Shown: in pieces, positions 1-8,998 of the stretch
Layout: each line of letters begins with the position of its first letter
How positions within the stretch are numbered: the stretch's first letter is position 1
Assembly (NCBI RefSeq): GCF_000430025.1
Contig: NZ_AUCZ01000008.1
Location: 62,001 to 126,000 of the forward strand
Source: Flavobacterium suncheonense GH29-5 = DSM 17707
Lineage (GTDB): Bacteria; Bacteroidota; Bacteroidia; Flavobacteriales; Flavobacteriaceae
Reading direction: 5' to 3'
Length of the DNA: 64,000 nucleotides
The notes under the pieces: generated by a model
What the model was told of the DNA's origin: nothing
The model's input: only the letters and a program-made list of their open reading frames with translations
Databases searched by the model: none
Position numbers and translations under genes: made by a program

Positions 1-2339
1 TGGAAAAATTTGAAATTCAGGATCCGTTGCAGGTGATTGATTTTCTGGGGATGATGGGCGATGCGGTCGACAATATACCGGGTTTACCGGGCGTGGGTGA
101 AAAAACCGCCAAAAAACTATTAGCCGAATTCGGTTCGATGGAAAATCTTCTGGCCAATACCGACAAACTGAAAGGCGCGTTAAAAGAAAAAATCGAAGCC
201 AACAAAGAACAGGGAATTTTATCCAAAAAACTGGCCACCATTTTACTGGATTGTCCGGTAACGTTTGACGAAACCGACTACGAACTCTCCAAACCCGATG
301 TAGAAAAAACCGATGCGCTGTTTATGGAACTCGAATTCCGTCAGCTGAAGACCCAATTCGACAAATTGTTCGGCAGCGGGAAAGAATACGATGAAATCGA
401 CACCAGCAACGGCAATGGCGAATCCGCACCGAAAACCACCAAAAAAGCTTCAAAAAACGAAGACCAATTCTCTTTGTTTGAAACCGGTGACAGTGAAGCC
501 GAAGCCGGTCATCACAGCTATTACAATACGTTAGAAAATACGCCGCACCATTACGAAGTAAGCCAGGGAAATTTGGGTGTAAAATTATTACTTCAGACAC
601 TTTTACAGCAGAAAGAAGTCTGTTTCGACACGGAAACCACCGGAATCGACGCCAACAACGCCGAATTGGTCGGGATGTCGTTTTCATTTGAAAAAGGGAA
701 AGCCTTTTACGTTCCGGTTCCGGAAAATCGCGACGAAGCGCAGGAACTGGTGGACAAATTCAAACCGTTTTTCGAAAATGAAGAAATCGTCAAAATCGGA
801 CAGAACATCAAATACGATTTAAAAATACTGGCGAATTACGGGATTTCCGTCAAAGGAAAACTCTTCGACACCATGATTGCGCATTACTTAATCAATCCCG
901 ACATGCGTCATAACATGGACGTTTTGGCGGAAACCTATCTGAAATATTCGCCGAAATCCATCGAAACACTCATCGGCAAAAAAGGCAAAAACCAAAAATC
1001 GATGCGCGACGTAGCTTTGGAAGACATTAAAGAATACGCTGCGGAAGATGCCGATATCACACTTCAGTTAAAAGAAGTATTCGAACCGAAACTAGACAGT
1101 GCCGGCACCAAAAAATTATTCGAGGAAATCGAAATCCCGCTGATTCAGGTGTTGGCCGACATGGAACGCGAAGGCATCCGCCTGGATGTGGACTATCTGA
1201 AAGATATGGCCAAAGATATGGATGTGGAAATCAAGGCGCTGGAAGAAAAAATATACGAAACGGCCGGCGAGAAATTCAACCTGGCTTCCCCAAAACAATT
1301 AGGTGATATTTTATTTGAAAAACTAAAAATCGGCGGCGCCAAACAAAAGAAAACCAAAACCGGACAGTATGCTACCGGCGAAGAAGTGTTGAGTTATCTG
1401 GCCAACGAACACGAAATCGTACAACAAATCCTCGACTGGCGCCAGATGGTGAAACTGCAAAGCACCTACATCATTTCCTTGCCGGAACAGGTGGACCCAA
1501 AAACCAACCGCGTGCACACCGATTACATGCAGACTGTTGCCGCCACCGGACGTTTAAGTTCGAACAATCCGAATTTACAGAACATCCCGATTCGTACCGA
1601 AAGAGGCCGATTAATTCGAAAAGCTTTTATTGCCCGAGATGAAAATTACACCTTACTCTCTGCCGATTACTCTCAAATTGAATTGCGCGTGATTGCGGCG
1701 ATGAGCGGCGAAGAAAACATGATTAAAGCCTTCCAGAACGGGGAAGACATTCACAGAAGTACGGCTGCGAAAGTATTTCACGTAGCTCCTGAAGAGGTAA
1801 CCAAAGAACAACGAAGCAATGCCAAAACCGTGAACTTCGGTATCATTTACGGGGTTTCCGCATTCGGACTGAGCAACCAAACCGATTTGTCCCGAAGCGA
1901 AAGTGCCGCCCTGATTGATGCATATTACAACACTTATCCGCGTTTGCGCGCCTACATTCAGGAGCAGATTGCGTTTGCCCGAAATCACGGGTATGTGCAG
2001 ACGGTTTCGGGACGGCGTCGTTATCTGAAAGACATCAATTCGGCCAATGCCGTGGTGCGTGGTGCTGCGGAGCGCAATGCCGTGAATGCACCGATTCAGG
2101 GAAGTGCGGCGGATATCATCAAAATAGCCATGATTAACATCCACAAAAAACTGACGTCGGAAAACTGGCAATCCAAAATGCTGTTGCAGGTACACGATGA
2201 ACTCGTGTTCGACGTTCACAATTCGGAACTGGAAAAAATCAAACCGATGATCAAACACGAAATGGAAAACGCTTTTAAACTGGCGGTTCCGTTAGAAGTG
2301 GATTTGGGCACCGGAAGAGATTGGCTGGAAGCGCATTAA
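1..2339 (+). CDS. polA: DNA polymerase I, 5'-truncated by window edge
   Basis: This is the C-terminal bulk of a family A DNA polymerase; the reading frame is open from base 3, so the true start lies left of the window. The order is: end of the 5' nuclease domain with its helix-hairpin-helix (PGLPGVGEKTA), then a 3'-5' exonuclease domain, then the polymerase domain. Exonuclease residues look intact (FDTETTG, then the N..D pair of NIKYDLKIL, then YAAEDAD), so proofreading is likely active. Polymerase motifs A (SADYSQIELR, near nt 1660), B (RSNAKTVNFGIIYG, near 1815) and C (LLQVHDELVFD, near 2185) are all present. It acts in Okazaki fragment maturation and repair. A terminator follows. Confidence 0.97.
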   Translation, partial: EKFEIQDPLQVIDFLGMMGDAVDNIPGLPGVGEKTAKKLLAEFGSMENLLANTDKLKGALKEKIEANKEQGILSKKLATILLDCPVTFDETDYELSKPDVEKTDALFMELEFRQLKTQFDKLFGSGKEYDEIDTSNGNGESAPKTTKKASKNEDQFSLFETGDSEAEAGHHSYYNTLENTPHHYEVSQGNLGVKLLLQTLLQQKEVCFDTETTGIDANNAELVGMSFSFEKGKAFYVPVPENRDEAQELVDKFKPFFENEEIVKIGQNIKYDLKILANYGISVKGKLFDTMIAHYLINPDMRHNMDVLAETYLKYSPKSIETLIGKKGKNQKSMRDVALEDIKEYAAEDADITLQLKEVFEPKLDSAGTKKLFEEIEIPLIQVLADMEREGIRLDVDYLKDMAKDMDVEIKALEEKIYETAGEKFNLASPKQLGDILFEKLKIGGAKQKKTKTGQYATGEEVLSYLANEHEIVQQILDWRQMVKLQSTYIISLPEQVDPKTNRVHTDYMQTVAATGRLSSNNPNLQNIPIRTERGRLIRKAFIARDENYTLLSADYSQIELRVIAAMSGEENMIKAFQNGEDIHRSTAAKVFHVAPEEVTKEQRSNAKTVNFGIIYGVSAFGLSNQTDLSRSESAALIDAYYNTYPRLRAYIQEQIAFARNHGYVQTVSGRRRYLKDINSANAVVRGAAERNAVNAPIQGSAADIIKIAMINIHKKLTSENWQSKMLLQVHDELVFDVHNSELEKIKPMIKHEMENAFKLAVPLEVDLGTGRDWLEAH

Positions 2340-2414
2340 TTTAGTTGGCAGCAAACCGCAAACTGTTATTTCGACAAAAGGGGAAATCCCATAAATAGTT
2401 AAATTACAATTAAT

Positions 2415-2452
2415 AAACCCGACAATTTAAAACTTGTCGGGTTTAATTTTTA
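2415..2452 (+). terminator. Rho-independent terminator after polA
   Basis: An 11-bp perfect stem (AAACCCGACAA / TTGTCGGGTTT) with an 8-nt loop is followed by a T-rich tract. It separates polA from the regulator gene downstream. Confidence 0.85.
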
Positions 2453-2476
2453 TATCCTTTTTTGGAAATTTAAAAT

Positions 2477-2502
2477 AATATTTAGATATTTGTCTAAATA
2501 TT
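2477..2502. promoter_or_regulatory. Palindromic operator in front of the ArsR-type regulator
   Basis: Two 10-bp arms (AATATTTAGA and TCTAAATATT) are exact inverted complements separated by 6 bp, ending 6 bp before the start codon of the regulator. ArsR/SdpR-type repressors are winged-helix dimers that bind such AT-rich palindromes, so autoregulation of the regulator-SdpI operon is the natural reading. Binding itself is inferred. Confidence 0.7.
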
Positions 2503-2508
2503 TAAACA

Positions 2509-2763
2509 ATGAATGCGATTTTCAAAGCTTTAAACGACGAAACCCGCCGCGAAATCCTGGAATTATTGCGCCAAAGAGATATGACCGCCGGTGAAATTGC
2601 CGAAGCGTTTCAAATTTCAAAGCCGAGCATTTCTCATCACCTCGACATTTTAAAGCGTGCCGATCTGGTGACTTCGGAGAAAAAGGGCCAATTCATCCTA
2701 TACTCGTTAAACACGACTATAGTAGATGATATCCTGAAATGGATTATTAACCTTAAAAAATAA
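2509..2763 (+). CDS. ArsR/SdpR-family winged-helix repressor
   Basis: An 84-residue protein, the usual size of the minimal ArsR/SdpR type, made of one winged helix-turn-helix domain. The recognition region reads MTAGEIAEAFQISKPSISHHLDILKRADLV, and there are no cysteines of the metal-sensing kind, so it is more like the autorepressor SdpR than a metal sensor. It sits 3 bp upstream of an SdpI-like membrane protein, the same pairing as B. subtilis sdpR-sdpI. A palindrome directly upstream fits autoregulation. Ligand or signal unknown. Confidence 0.85.
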   Translation: MNAIFKALNDETRREILELLRQRDMTAGEIAEAFQISKPSISHHLDILKRADLVTSEKKGQFILYSLNTTIVDDILKWIINLKK

Positions 2764-2766
2764 TAT

Positions 2767-3411
2767 ATGGAAAAGTTCAAAAAAGAATTGCCGTATTTAG
2801 CCATCAGCCTGATTCCTTTCGCGTATCTGGCCTACATCTGGCCTTCGCTGCCGCAAAAAGTACCCATGCACTGGAATGCTTCGGGAGAAATTGACCGTTG
2901 GGGCGATAAATCCGAAACGATTCTGCTTCCGGTTTTGATGACCGGTATTGTCTATCTGCTTTTTCTGATCATCCCTAAAATAGATCCCAAAGGAAAATTA
3001 GAAAACATGGGGAACAAACTCAACCATTTCCGGCTTATCCTGACCGGTTTCATGAGCATACTGTGTCTTTACATTTTATACAGCATCAAAACCGTTAATG
3101 GCGATCCCAGAATGCTCTTCCCGATTTTAGGCCTGCTTTTCGCTTTTTTGGGCAATTACATGAAAACCATGAAACCAAATTATTTCATAGGATTCCGAAC
3201 ACCCTGGACCCTTGAAAACGAAGAAGTCTGGAAAAAAACCCATAAATTTGGCGGACTGTTATGGTTTATCGGCGGCTTGTTGATTACGCTCACTTTTCTG
3301 GTAAGCGAAAAAATACAATTGTATACTTTTATTGCCATTACCGTCGTTATTACCCTCATCCCTGTAGTGTATTCTTATCTTGAATTTCAGAAACTAAAAA
3401 ACAAGAATTGA
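2767..3411 (+). CDS. SdpI-family integral membrane protein
   Basis: A 214-residue protein with about six membrane segments. The N-terminal DUF1648-type loop (VPMHWNASGEIDRWG) and the SdpI signature (GFRTPWTLENEEVWKKTHKFGG, near residues 140-160) are both clear. In B. subtilis SdpI gives immunity to the SdpC toxin and relays to SdpR at the membrane. Here no toxin gene is nearby, so a sensing or tolerance role is possible but not shown. It is translationally close to the repressor upstream and the serine hydrolase downstream (1 bp gap), so the three likely form one operon. Confidence 0.85.
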   Translation: MEKFKKELPYLAISLIPFAYLAYIWPSLPQKVPMHWNASGEIDRWGDKSETILLPVLMTGIVYLLFLIIPKIDPKGKLENMGNKLNHFRLILTGFMSILCLYILYSIKTVNGDPRMLFPILGLLFAFLGNYMKTMKPNYFIGFRTPWTLENEEVWKKTHKFGGLLWFIGGLLITLTFLVSEKIQLYTFIAITVVITLIPVVYSYLEFQKLKNKN

Positions 3412-3412
3412 T

Positions 3413-4723
3413 ATGATTAAAAAGATTGTACTCTGTTTACTTGTATTGTCCTGCATCGGTAGCACCGCTCAGGAAAAAACCCGCTTCCGCAAAATTGACA
3501 GCTTGCTTACCTACCTGAACAGCAACAACAAATTCATGGGGCAGTTGAGCATCCGCGAAGGCGACAATGTGGTCTTCTCCAAAGCGTACGGATTGCCGCA
3601 AAGTCAGTCAAAACCGGACGGCTACACCAAATATAAAATCGGATCGGTAACCAAAACCTTTACAGCGGTGATGATTGTGCAGTTAGTGGAAGAAAAACGT
3701 CTGAAATTAGAAGACAAACTTTCAAAATTTTATCCGCAGATTCCAAATGCCGACAAAATTACCATAAACGATTTATTGCGCCACCGTTCGGGAATCCTGG
3801 ATTATGTCAATGCCGATTCTACCGTTAACATGATGGCCAAGGTGAGCAAAAAGGAGATGATTGCCAAAATCGCTGCCTATCCGTCCGTTTTCGAGCCGAA
3901 TTCCAAAGCGGAATACAGCAATTCCAATTATTACCTGTTGGGCTGCATCATTGAAGACCTGACCAAGGTAAGTTACGCCACCAATCTGAAGAACAGAATT
4001 ACCAACCGTCTGAAATTAAAGAACACGTATATGGTGGACAAAGTAGACGTTAACCGCAACGAATCCTACTCCTATATATATGATGGTTCGAAGTGGAATC
4101 TTTTCCCGGAATGGGACATGTCGCTTCCTTTTGCAGCCGGAGGAATTACCTCAAACGCCAATGATCTGACGGCTTTTATGCGCGGTTTGTTCAACGGAAA
4201 ACTACTGAAACAATCGTCTTCTCTGGAAGAAATGACGAAGTTAAACCAGAGTTACGGCATCGGATTAGTGACGTTTCCTTTTGGCGAGCGCAAATTTTAC
4301 GGACACACTGGCGGGATTGAAGGCTACAAATCTGTAGTTGGGTATTATCCGACAGAAAAATTAGGGATTAGCTTAATTGTAAACGGCGACAATTTCAACC
4401 GCAACGATATCATGATCGGTATTCTGAGCATTTATTACAAAATGCCGTTTCCGTTCCCGAATCTGACTTCTTTAAAGGTGGATGAAAACATACTGAAAAA
4501 TTATGTCGGGGTTTACGCATCAAAAGACCTTCCGCTGAAAATTACCGTAAAAATCGAAAAAGGTGAACTGATAGCGCAGGCCACCGGACAAAGTGCCTTT
4601 CCGCTAAACGCCATCAGCGATACGGAATTTACCTTCGATTCGGCCGGCCTGAACATGATTTTCGGCGAAAAAACCCTACTGTTAAAACAGGGCGGAATGG
4701 AATTTAAGTTCGTCAAAGAGTAG
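3413..4723 (+). CDS. Serine hydrolase, class C beta-lactamase/PBP-like (S12)
   Basis: A 436-residue secreted or periplasmic protein with a signal peptide (about residues 1-19, ending near STAQ). The penicillin-binding fold motifs are visible: SVTK (SxxK, catalytic Ser and Lys, near residue 78), YSN (YxN, near residue 161) and HTGG (KTG equivalent, near residue 295). A C-terminal lipocalin-like beta region of about 90 residues follows, as in many S12 hydrolases of Bacteroidota. Substrate cannot be read from the sequence; peptidase, esterase and beta-lactamase activities all occur in this family. It is the last gene of the SdpR/SdpI operon. Confidence 0.88.
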   Translation: MIKKIVLCLLVLSCIGSTAQEKTRFRKIDSLLTYLNSNNKFMGQLSIREGDNVVFSKAYGLPQSQSKPDGYTKYKIGSVTKTFTAVMIVQLVEEKRLKLEDKLSKFYPQIPNADKITINDLLRHRSGILDYVNADSTVNMMAKVSKKEMIAKIAAYPSVFEPNSKAEYSNSNYYLLGCIIEDLTKVSYATNLKNRITNRLKLKNTYMVDKVDVNRNESYSYIYDGSKWNLFPEWDMSLPFAAGGITSNANDLTAFMRGLFNGKLLKQSSSLEEMTKLNQSYGIGLVTFPFGERKFYGHTGGIEGYKSVVGYYPTEKLGISLIVNGDNFNRNDIMIGILSIYYKMPFPFPNLTSLKVDENILKNYVGVYASKDLPLKITVKIEKGELIAQATGQSAFPLNAISDTEFTFDSAGLNMIFGEKTLLLKQGGMEFKFVKE

Positions 4724-4785
4724 TTTTTCATCAGGCAATCAACCACTTGACTGAAAATCAGTATACAAAATATTATTTCAAGAGT

Positions 4786-4815
4786 TTGCATTGTAAAGAA
4801 ATAATTGTACTTTTG
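4786..4815 (+). promoter_or_regulatory. Bacteroidota-type promoter for rplM-rpsI
   Basis: TTG at 4786 is followed after exactly 19 bp by TACTTTTG at 4808, matching the TTG-N19-TAnnTTTG consensus of Bacteroidota primary sigma promoters. It lies 46 bp before the rplM start. Confidence 0.75.
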
Positions 4816-4860
4816 CACTCCCTTAATTGGGAATGGAATGTTTAATTTAAATAAAAAAAC

Positions 4861-5316
4861 GTGGACAATTTAAGCTACAAGACAGTATCAGCGAACAAAG
4901 CTACTGCAGACAAACAGTGGATTGTTGTAGACGCTGAAGGTCATAACTTAGGACGTTTTGCTTCAAAAGTAGCCATGCTATTAAGAGGTAAATACAAGCC
5001 AAGTTATACCCCGCATGTGGACTGTGGAGATAACGTAATCGTTATTAACGCAGAGAAAATCAACCTAACCGGTAACAAGTTGGAGGATAAAACATATATC
5101 CGTCACACAGGCTACCCAGGTGGACAAAGAAGCTTGACTGCTAAAGTAATGCAACAGAAAAACCCTGCATTATTGGTAGAAAAAGCTGTAAAAGGAATGC
5201 TTCCTAAAAACAAATTAGGAGCCGAGTTATTCCGTAATTTGAGTGTAAATGTTGGTTCTGAGCACAAACACGCTGCTCAACAGCCAAAAACTGTAAACTT
5301 AAACGATCTTAAGTAA
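4861..5316 (+). CDS. rplM: 50S ribosomal protein L13
   Basis: A 151-residue L13, normal length. Recognised by [21 protein letters not shown] near the N-terminus and [10 protein letters not shown] in the middle. The start is GTG, chosen because the conserved N-terminus ([12 protein letters not shown]) begins immediately after it. It assembles early into the large subunit by binding 23S rRNA. Its stop codon overlaps the rpsI start, the usual rplM-rpsI coupling. Confidence 0.97.
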   Translation: MDNLSYKTVSANKATADKQWIVVDAEGHNLGRFASKVAMLLRGKYKPSYTPHVDCGDNVIVINAEKINLTGNKLEDKTYIRHTGYPGGQRSLTAKVMQQKNPALLVEKAVKGMLPKNKLGAELFRNLSVNVGSEHKHAAQQPKTVNLNDLK

Positions 5317-5702
5317 TGGGAGTTATTCACAAAATCGGTAGAAGAAAATGTGCAGTAGCACGTGTTTATGTTACTGAAGGTACAGGAAACATTACCGTAA
5401 ACAAAAAAGATTTCGCAACGTACTTCCCAACTGCTACATTACAGTACAAAGTTATGCAACCTCTTTCCATGACTGAGAACGCAGGTAACTTCGACGTAAA
5501 AGTTAATGTATACGGTGGTGGTACTACAGGACAGGCTGAGGCTGTTCGTATGGCTATCGCAAGAGCAATGTGTGAAGTAGAAGCGGAAAACAGAAGCATC
5601 TTAAAACCAGAAGGACTTTTAACACGTGACCCTCGTATGGTGGAGCGTAAGAAATTCGGTCAGAAGAAAGCTCGTAAGAGATTCCAGTTCTCTAAACGTT
5701 AA
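5316..5702 (+). CDS. rpsI: 30S ribosomal protein S9
   Basis: A 128-residue S9 with the family signatures [13 protein letters not shown] at the start, [18 protein letters not shown] in the middle and the invariant basic tail ending KRFQFSKR, whose last arginine reaches the P-site tRNA. It overlaps rplM by one base. Confidence 0.97.
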   Translation: MGVIHKIGRRKCAVARVYVTEGTGNITVNKKDFATYFPTATLQYKVMQPLSMTENAGNFDVKVNVYGGGTTGQAEAVRMAIARAMCEVEAENRSILKPEGLLTRDPRMVERKKFGQKKARKRFQFSKR

Positions 5703-5840
5703 TATTTATTATTATTTAAAAACACTAAGTTTTTGTTGCTCTCCCATTGAGGTGGGAATTAGTTTAGCATCTAAATGGTTAAGACCTGAGAAATCGCTAC
5801 TTAATCATTGCTAATTCAACAGAACGTAAACTATTACAAA

Positions 5841-6605
5841 ATGGCAAACAAAGTAGAAGTTAAAGAATTACTAGAAGCAGGTGTTCACTTCGGACACATG
5901 ACTAGAAAATGGGATCCAAACATGGCTCCTTACATCTATATGGAGCGTAATGGTATTCACATTATCAATCTGTATAAAACTGCAGCTAAAATCGAAGAAG
6001 CTAACGAAGCTTTGAAAAAAATCGCTGCATCCGGTAGAAAAGTACTTTTCGTAGCTACCAAAAAACAAGCAAAAGATATCGTTGCAGAAAAAGCTGCAGC
6101 AGCAAACATGCCATACATCACTGAAAGATGGCCAGGTGGTATGCTGACTAACTTCGTTACGATCCGTAAAGCTGTTAAAAAAATGGCTTCTATCGATAAA
6201 ATGAAGAAAGACGGTACTTTCGATACTTTATCTAAAAAAGAAAAATTACAAATTGATCGTCTACGTGCTAAGTTAGAGAAAAACTTAGGTTCAATTGCAG
6301 ACATGACCCGCCTTCCGGCTGCGTTATTCGTTGTAGATATCAAAGCAGAACACATCGCTGTTAAAGAAGCACAAAAGTTAAACATTCCAGTTTTCGCTAT
6401 GGTTGATACCAACTCTGATCCACGTCAGGTTGATTTCGTGATCCCGGCAAACGACGATGCTTCTAAATCGATCGAAAAAGTTTTATCTTTAGTATCGGGC
6501 GCTATCATTGAAGGACTTTCTGACAGAAAATCTGACAAAGACGAGCAACCGGCTGGAGAAGCAGCAGAAGCAAAAGCAGAAGCTACTACTTCAACTGAAG
6601 AATAA
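5841..6605 (+). CDS. rpsB: 30S ribosomal protein S2
   Basis: A 254-residue S2 from the ATG at 5841 (MANKVEVKELLEAGVHFGH); an in-frame upstream extension to 5808 is not conserved in character and is rejected. Core motifs include TRKWDPNMAPYI and ERWPGGMLTNF. It ends in an Ala/Glu-rich tail typical of Bacteroidota S2. It leads the conserved rpsB-tsf pair. Confidence 0.97.
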   Translation: MANKVEVKELLEAGVHFGHMTRKWDPNMAPYIYMERNGIHIINLYKTAAKIEEANEALKKIAASGRKVLFVATKKQAKDIVAEKAAAANMPYITERWPGGMLTNFVTIRKAVKKMASIDKMKKDGTFDTLSKKEKLQIDRLRAKLEKNLGSIADMTRLPAALFVVDIKAEHIAVKEAQKLNIPVFAMVDTNSDPRQVDFVIPANDDASKSIEKVLSLVSGAIIEGLSDRKSDKDEQPAGEAAEAKAEATTSTEE

Positions 6606-6720
6606 TAAAAATCATTTAAAGATTGAAGGATTTAAAGATTAAAAAATTACTGATACTTAATTGGTAATTGCTTTTAATCCCAAAATCTTTCAATCTTTTA
6701 ATCTTTAAATTAAAAACATT
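6606..6720. repeat. AATCTTT-type inverted repeat in the rpsB-tsf spacer
   Basis: The 115-bp spacer starts with TTTAAAGATTGAAGGATTTA and ends with CTTTCAATCTTTTAATCTTT and neighbours, which are near reverse complements, so the transcript can form a long AT-rich hairpin. The same ATCTTTCA word is tandemly repeated at 10,511-10,576. It may tune the rpsB/tsf ratio; this is inference. Confidence 0.5.
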
Positions 6721-7542
6721 ATGGCAACAATTACTGCTGCAGACGTAAATAAATTAAGACAAGTTACAGGTGCCGGAATGATGGACTGTAAAAAAGCTTT
6801 AGTAGAAGCTGACGGTGATTTCGACAAAGCTATCGAAATCTTACGTAAAAAAGGACAAAAAGTAGCCGCTAACCGTTCCGACAGAGAATCTACGGAAGGT
6901 GCTGCTATCGCTGCTGTAAACGCTGATAAAACTGCAGGTGTGGTAATCACCTTAAACTGTGAGACTGACTTCGTAGGTAAAAATGAAGGTTTCGTAAAAT
7001 TAGCTACAGATTTAGCTAACCAAGCCTTAAACTATACAGACAAAGATTCTTTCTTAGCCTCTGATTTCAACGGAATGACTGTTGCTGAGAAATTAATCGA
7101 GCAAACAGGTGTTATCGGTGAGAAAATCGAAATCGGTTCTTTCGAGCGTTTAGAAGGCGCTTTCGTTGGTTCTTATGTTCACTCTGGAAAAATCGCAACT
7201 TTGGTTGCATTATCGGCTAACGTTGCCGGTGCTGAAGAAGCAGCTAAAAACGTAGCAATGCAGGCAGCAGCCATGAACCCAATCGCTTTAGACGAGGCAG
7301 GTGTTGACGCTTCTATCATCGAGAAAGAAGTGGAAATTGCAAAAGAGCAATTGCGTGCAGAAGGAAAACCGGAAGCTATGTTAGACAACATCGCTAAAGG
7401 TAAAATCCAACGTTTCTACAAAGACAACACTTTGGTGAACCAGGATTACATCAAAGACGGTTCTATGAACGTTGCTTCGTATGTAAAATCAGTAGATGCC
7501 GGTTTAACGGTTACAGGTTTCAAACGTGTTGCTTTAGGATAA
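6721..7542 (+). CDS. tsf: Translation elongation factor Ts
   Basis: A 273-residue EF-Ts, the nucleotide exchange factor of EF-Tu. The N-terminal UBA-like domain carries VNKLRQVTGAGMMDCKKALVEADGD; the core has the TDFVGKNEGF motif (residues about 80-90). The length is normal for Bacteroidota, and it follows rpsB in the universal order. A terminator follows. Confidence 0.97.
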   Translation: MATITAADVNKLRQVTGAGMMDCKKALVEADGDFDKAIEILRKKGQKVAANRSDRESTEGAAIAAVNADKTAGVVITLNCETDFVGKNEGFVKLATDLANQALNYTDKDSFLASDFNGMTVAEKLIEQTGVIGEKIEIGSFERLEGAFVGSYVHSGKIATLVALSANVAGAEEAAKNVAMQAAAMNPIALDEAGVDASIIEKEVEIAKEQLRAEGKPEAMLDNIAKGKIQRFYKDNTLVNQDYIKDGSMNVASYVKSVDAGLTVTGFKRVALG

Positions 7543-7563
7543 TCCAATCCAACCCTCTTATAC

Positions 7564-7595
7564 AAAACCCCGGTCGGAAGATTGGGGTTTTTTTA
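7564..7595 (+). terminator. Terminator after tsf
   Basis: AAAACCCC pairs with GGGGTTTT around a short inner stem with a GGAA loop, followed by a run of T. It closes the rpsB-tsf unit. Confidence 0.8.
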
Positions 7596-7634
7596 TTCTC
7601 CGAAATGCCGTACATTTGATTTTAAACCACTTTT

Positions 7635-8303
7635 ATGTTTCAAACGAAGAAAGACATCGTTTACATTGTTTTAGCCGGGATTTTCATCACCAATGCCATA
7701 GTAGCGGAATTAACCGGCGGCAAACTCATCGAGATTGGCCCGTTCATCATGAGCATCGGGATTTTACCCTGGCCAATCGTATTCATCACAACAGACATTA
7801 TCAACGAACATTTCGGGCGCGACGGCGTAAAAAAACTTTCCTTCATTACCGCCGGACTCATCGCCTATTGCATCCTGATTTTGTTTGTGGGCACCAAAAT
7901 ACCGGCCTTTGAAACGGGAGAAACGGTCAACGACGAGCAGTTTTACGCCGTTTTTGGTCAAGGCTTGTTCATCATGGTAGCGAGTATCGTTGCCTTTTTG
8001 GTTTCCCAACTAATCGACGTTAGCATCTTCTGGTTTTTACGGAACAAAACGGGCAAAAAGATGATTTGGCTCCGAAGCACGGGCTCTACCATCATTTCCC
8101 AGTTAATCGACAGTTTCATAGTTTCCGGAATCGCATTTTGGCTGACCGGAAAGATTACTACGAGCCAATACGTGAACATGTCGTTCACCGGCTATACGTT
8201 CAAATTGATTTTAGCCGTGGTGCTAACGCCGCTCATCTACCTTGGCCACTATCTGATTGAACGCTATCTAAATGAACCAACACCTGAAACCCATGGACAC
8301 TAA
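7635..8303 (+). CDS. Queuosine precursor transporter (YhhQ/COG1738 family)
   Basis: A 222-residue integral membrane protein with about six hydrophobic segments and the family's polar motif around TDIINEHFGRDGVKKLSFI (residues about 53-71). Members import queuosine precursors (preQ0/preQ1) for tRNA wobble modification. The start is the ATG at 7635, shortly after a TACATTTG -7 type box at 7611. It overlaps the start of tag, so the two are probably cotranscribed. Confidence 0.85.
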   Translation: MFQTKKDIVYIVLAGIFITNAIVAELTGGKLIEIGPFIMSIGILPWPIVFITTDIINEHFGRDGVKKLSFITAGLIAYCILILFVGTKIPAFETGETVNDEQFYAVFGQGLFIMVASIVAFLVSQLIDVSIFWFLRNKTGKKMIWLRSTGSTIISQLIDSFIVSGIAFWLTGKITTSQYVNMSFTGYTFKLILAVVLTPLIYLGHYLIERYLNEPTPETHGH

Positions 8304-8853
8304 AATACGCTGCGCCTGGTGCGAAAAAGACGATTTGTACCGCAATTACCACGATACCGAATGGGGCATTCCCGTATACGACGACCAGAAAATCTTTGAA
8401 TTCCTGACGTTGGAAACCTTTCAGGCCGGCTTAAGCTGGTATACCGTTTTGGCCAAGCGCGAAAACTTCCGCAAAGCTTTTGACAGTTTCGACTATCAAA
8501 AAGTAGCCAACTATTCCGAAGAAAAAATCGAACTTTTAAAACAAGATGCCGGCATCATCCGCAACGGATTAAAGATTAAAGCCGCCGTGACGAATGCTAA
8601 CGCTTTCATGCAAGTGCAGCAGGAATTCGGCACTTTCTCCGATTACATTTGGGGATTTGTAGGCGGCAAACCGATTGACAACTGCTGCCAAACCTTAAAA
8701 GACATTCCCGCCACTTCCGAAATCTCCGATAAGCTCAGCAAAGATTTAAAAAAGCGCGGATTCAAGTTCGTAGGTTCCACCGTGGTGTACGCGCACATGC
8801 AGGCAACCGGCATGGTAAACGATCATGTGGCAGACTGCTGGACGAGGAAATAA
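8293..8853 (+). CDS. tag: DNA-3-methyladenine glycosylase I
   Basis: About 186 residues. Tag hallmarks are present: CAWCEKDDLYRNYHDTEWGIP at the N-terminus (zinc-binding Cys and the YHDxEWG motif), FLTLETFQAGLSW, and the C-terminal FVGSTVVYAHMQATGMVNDH, whose His and the following Cys complete the zinc site. It excises 3-methyladenine from alkylated DNA. An in-frame ATG at 8272 would add seven residues; 8293 is preferred because the conserved region starts right after it. It overlaps the transporter gene. Confidence 0.93.
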   Translation: MDTKIRCAWCEKDDLYRNYHDTEWGIPVYDDQKIFEFLTLETFQAGLSWYTVLAKRENFRKAFDSFDYQKVANYSEEKIELLKQDAGIIRNGLKIKAAVTNANAFMQVQQEFGTFSDYIWGFVGGKPIDNCCQTLKDIPATSEISDKLSKDLKKRGFKFVGSTVVYAHMQATGMVNDHVADCWTRK

Positions 8854-8998
8854 CGGAATGCTGGCCGACAGGTTTTACAACAGCACAGGCTTTACCCTGA
8901 ACGCATTTTGCCTGCCACTTTTTCGGAAGGAAAGCCATCCCAAGTGATTTTTTTAGTACTTTTATACAAGGAAAAAGTCCTGAAATCTTCCCGAAACC

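Noticed and set aside
1653..2258. 201-codon minus-strand ORF inside polA
   Set aside because: It is antisense to conserved polymerase motifs and shows no protein-family likeness; polA is clearly the gene.
5626..5814. Plus-strand ORF overlapping the rpsI end
   Set aside because: It mostly shadows rpsI in another frame and the rest has no coding character.
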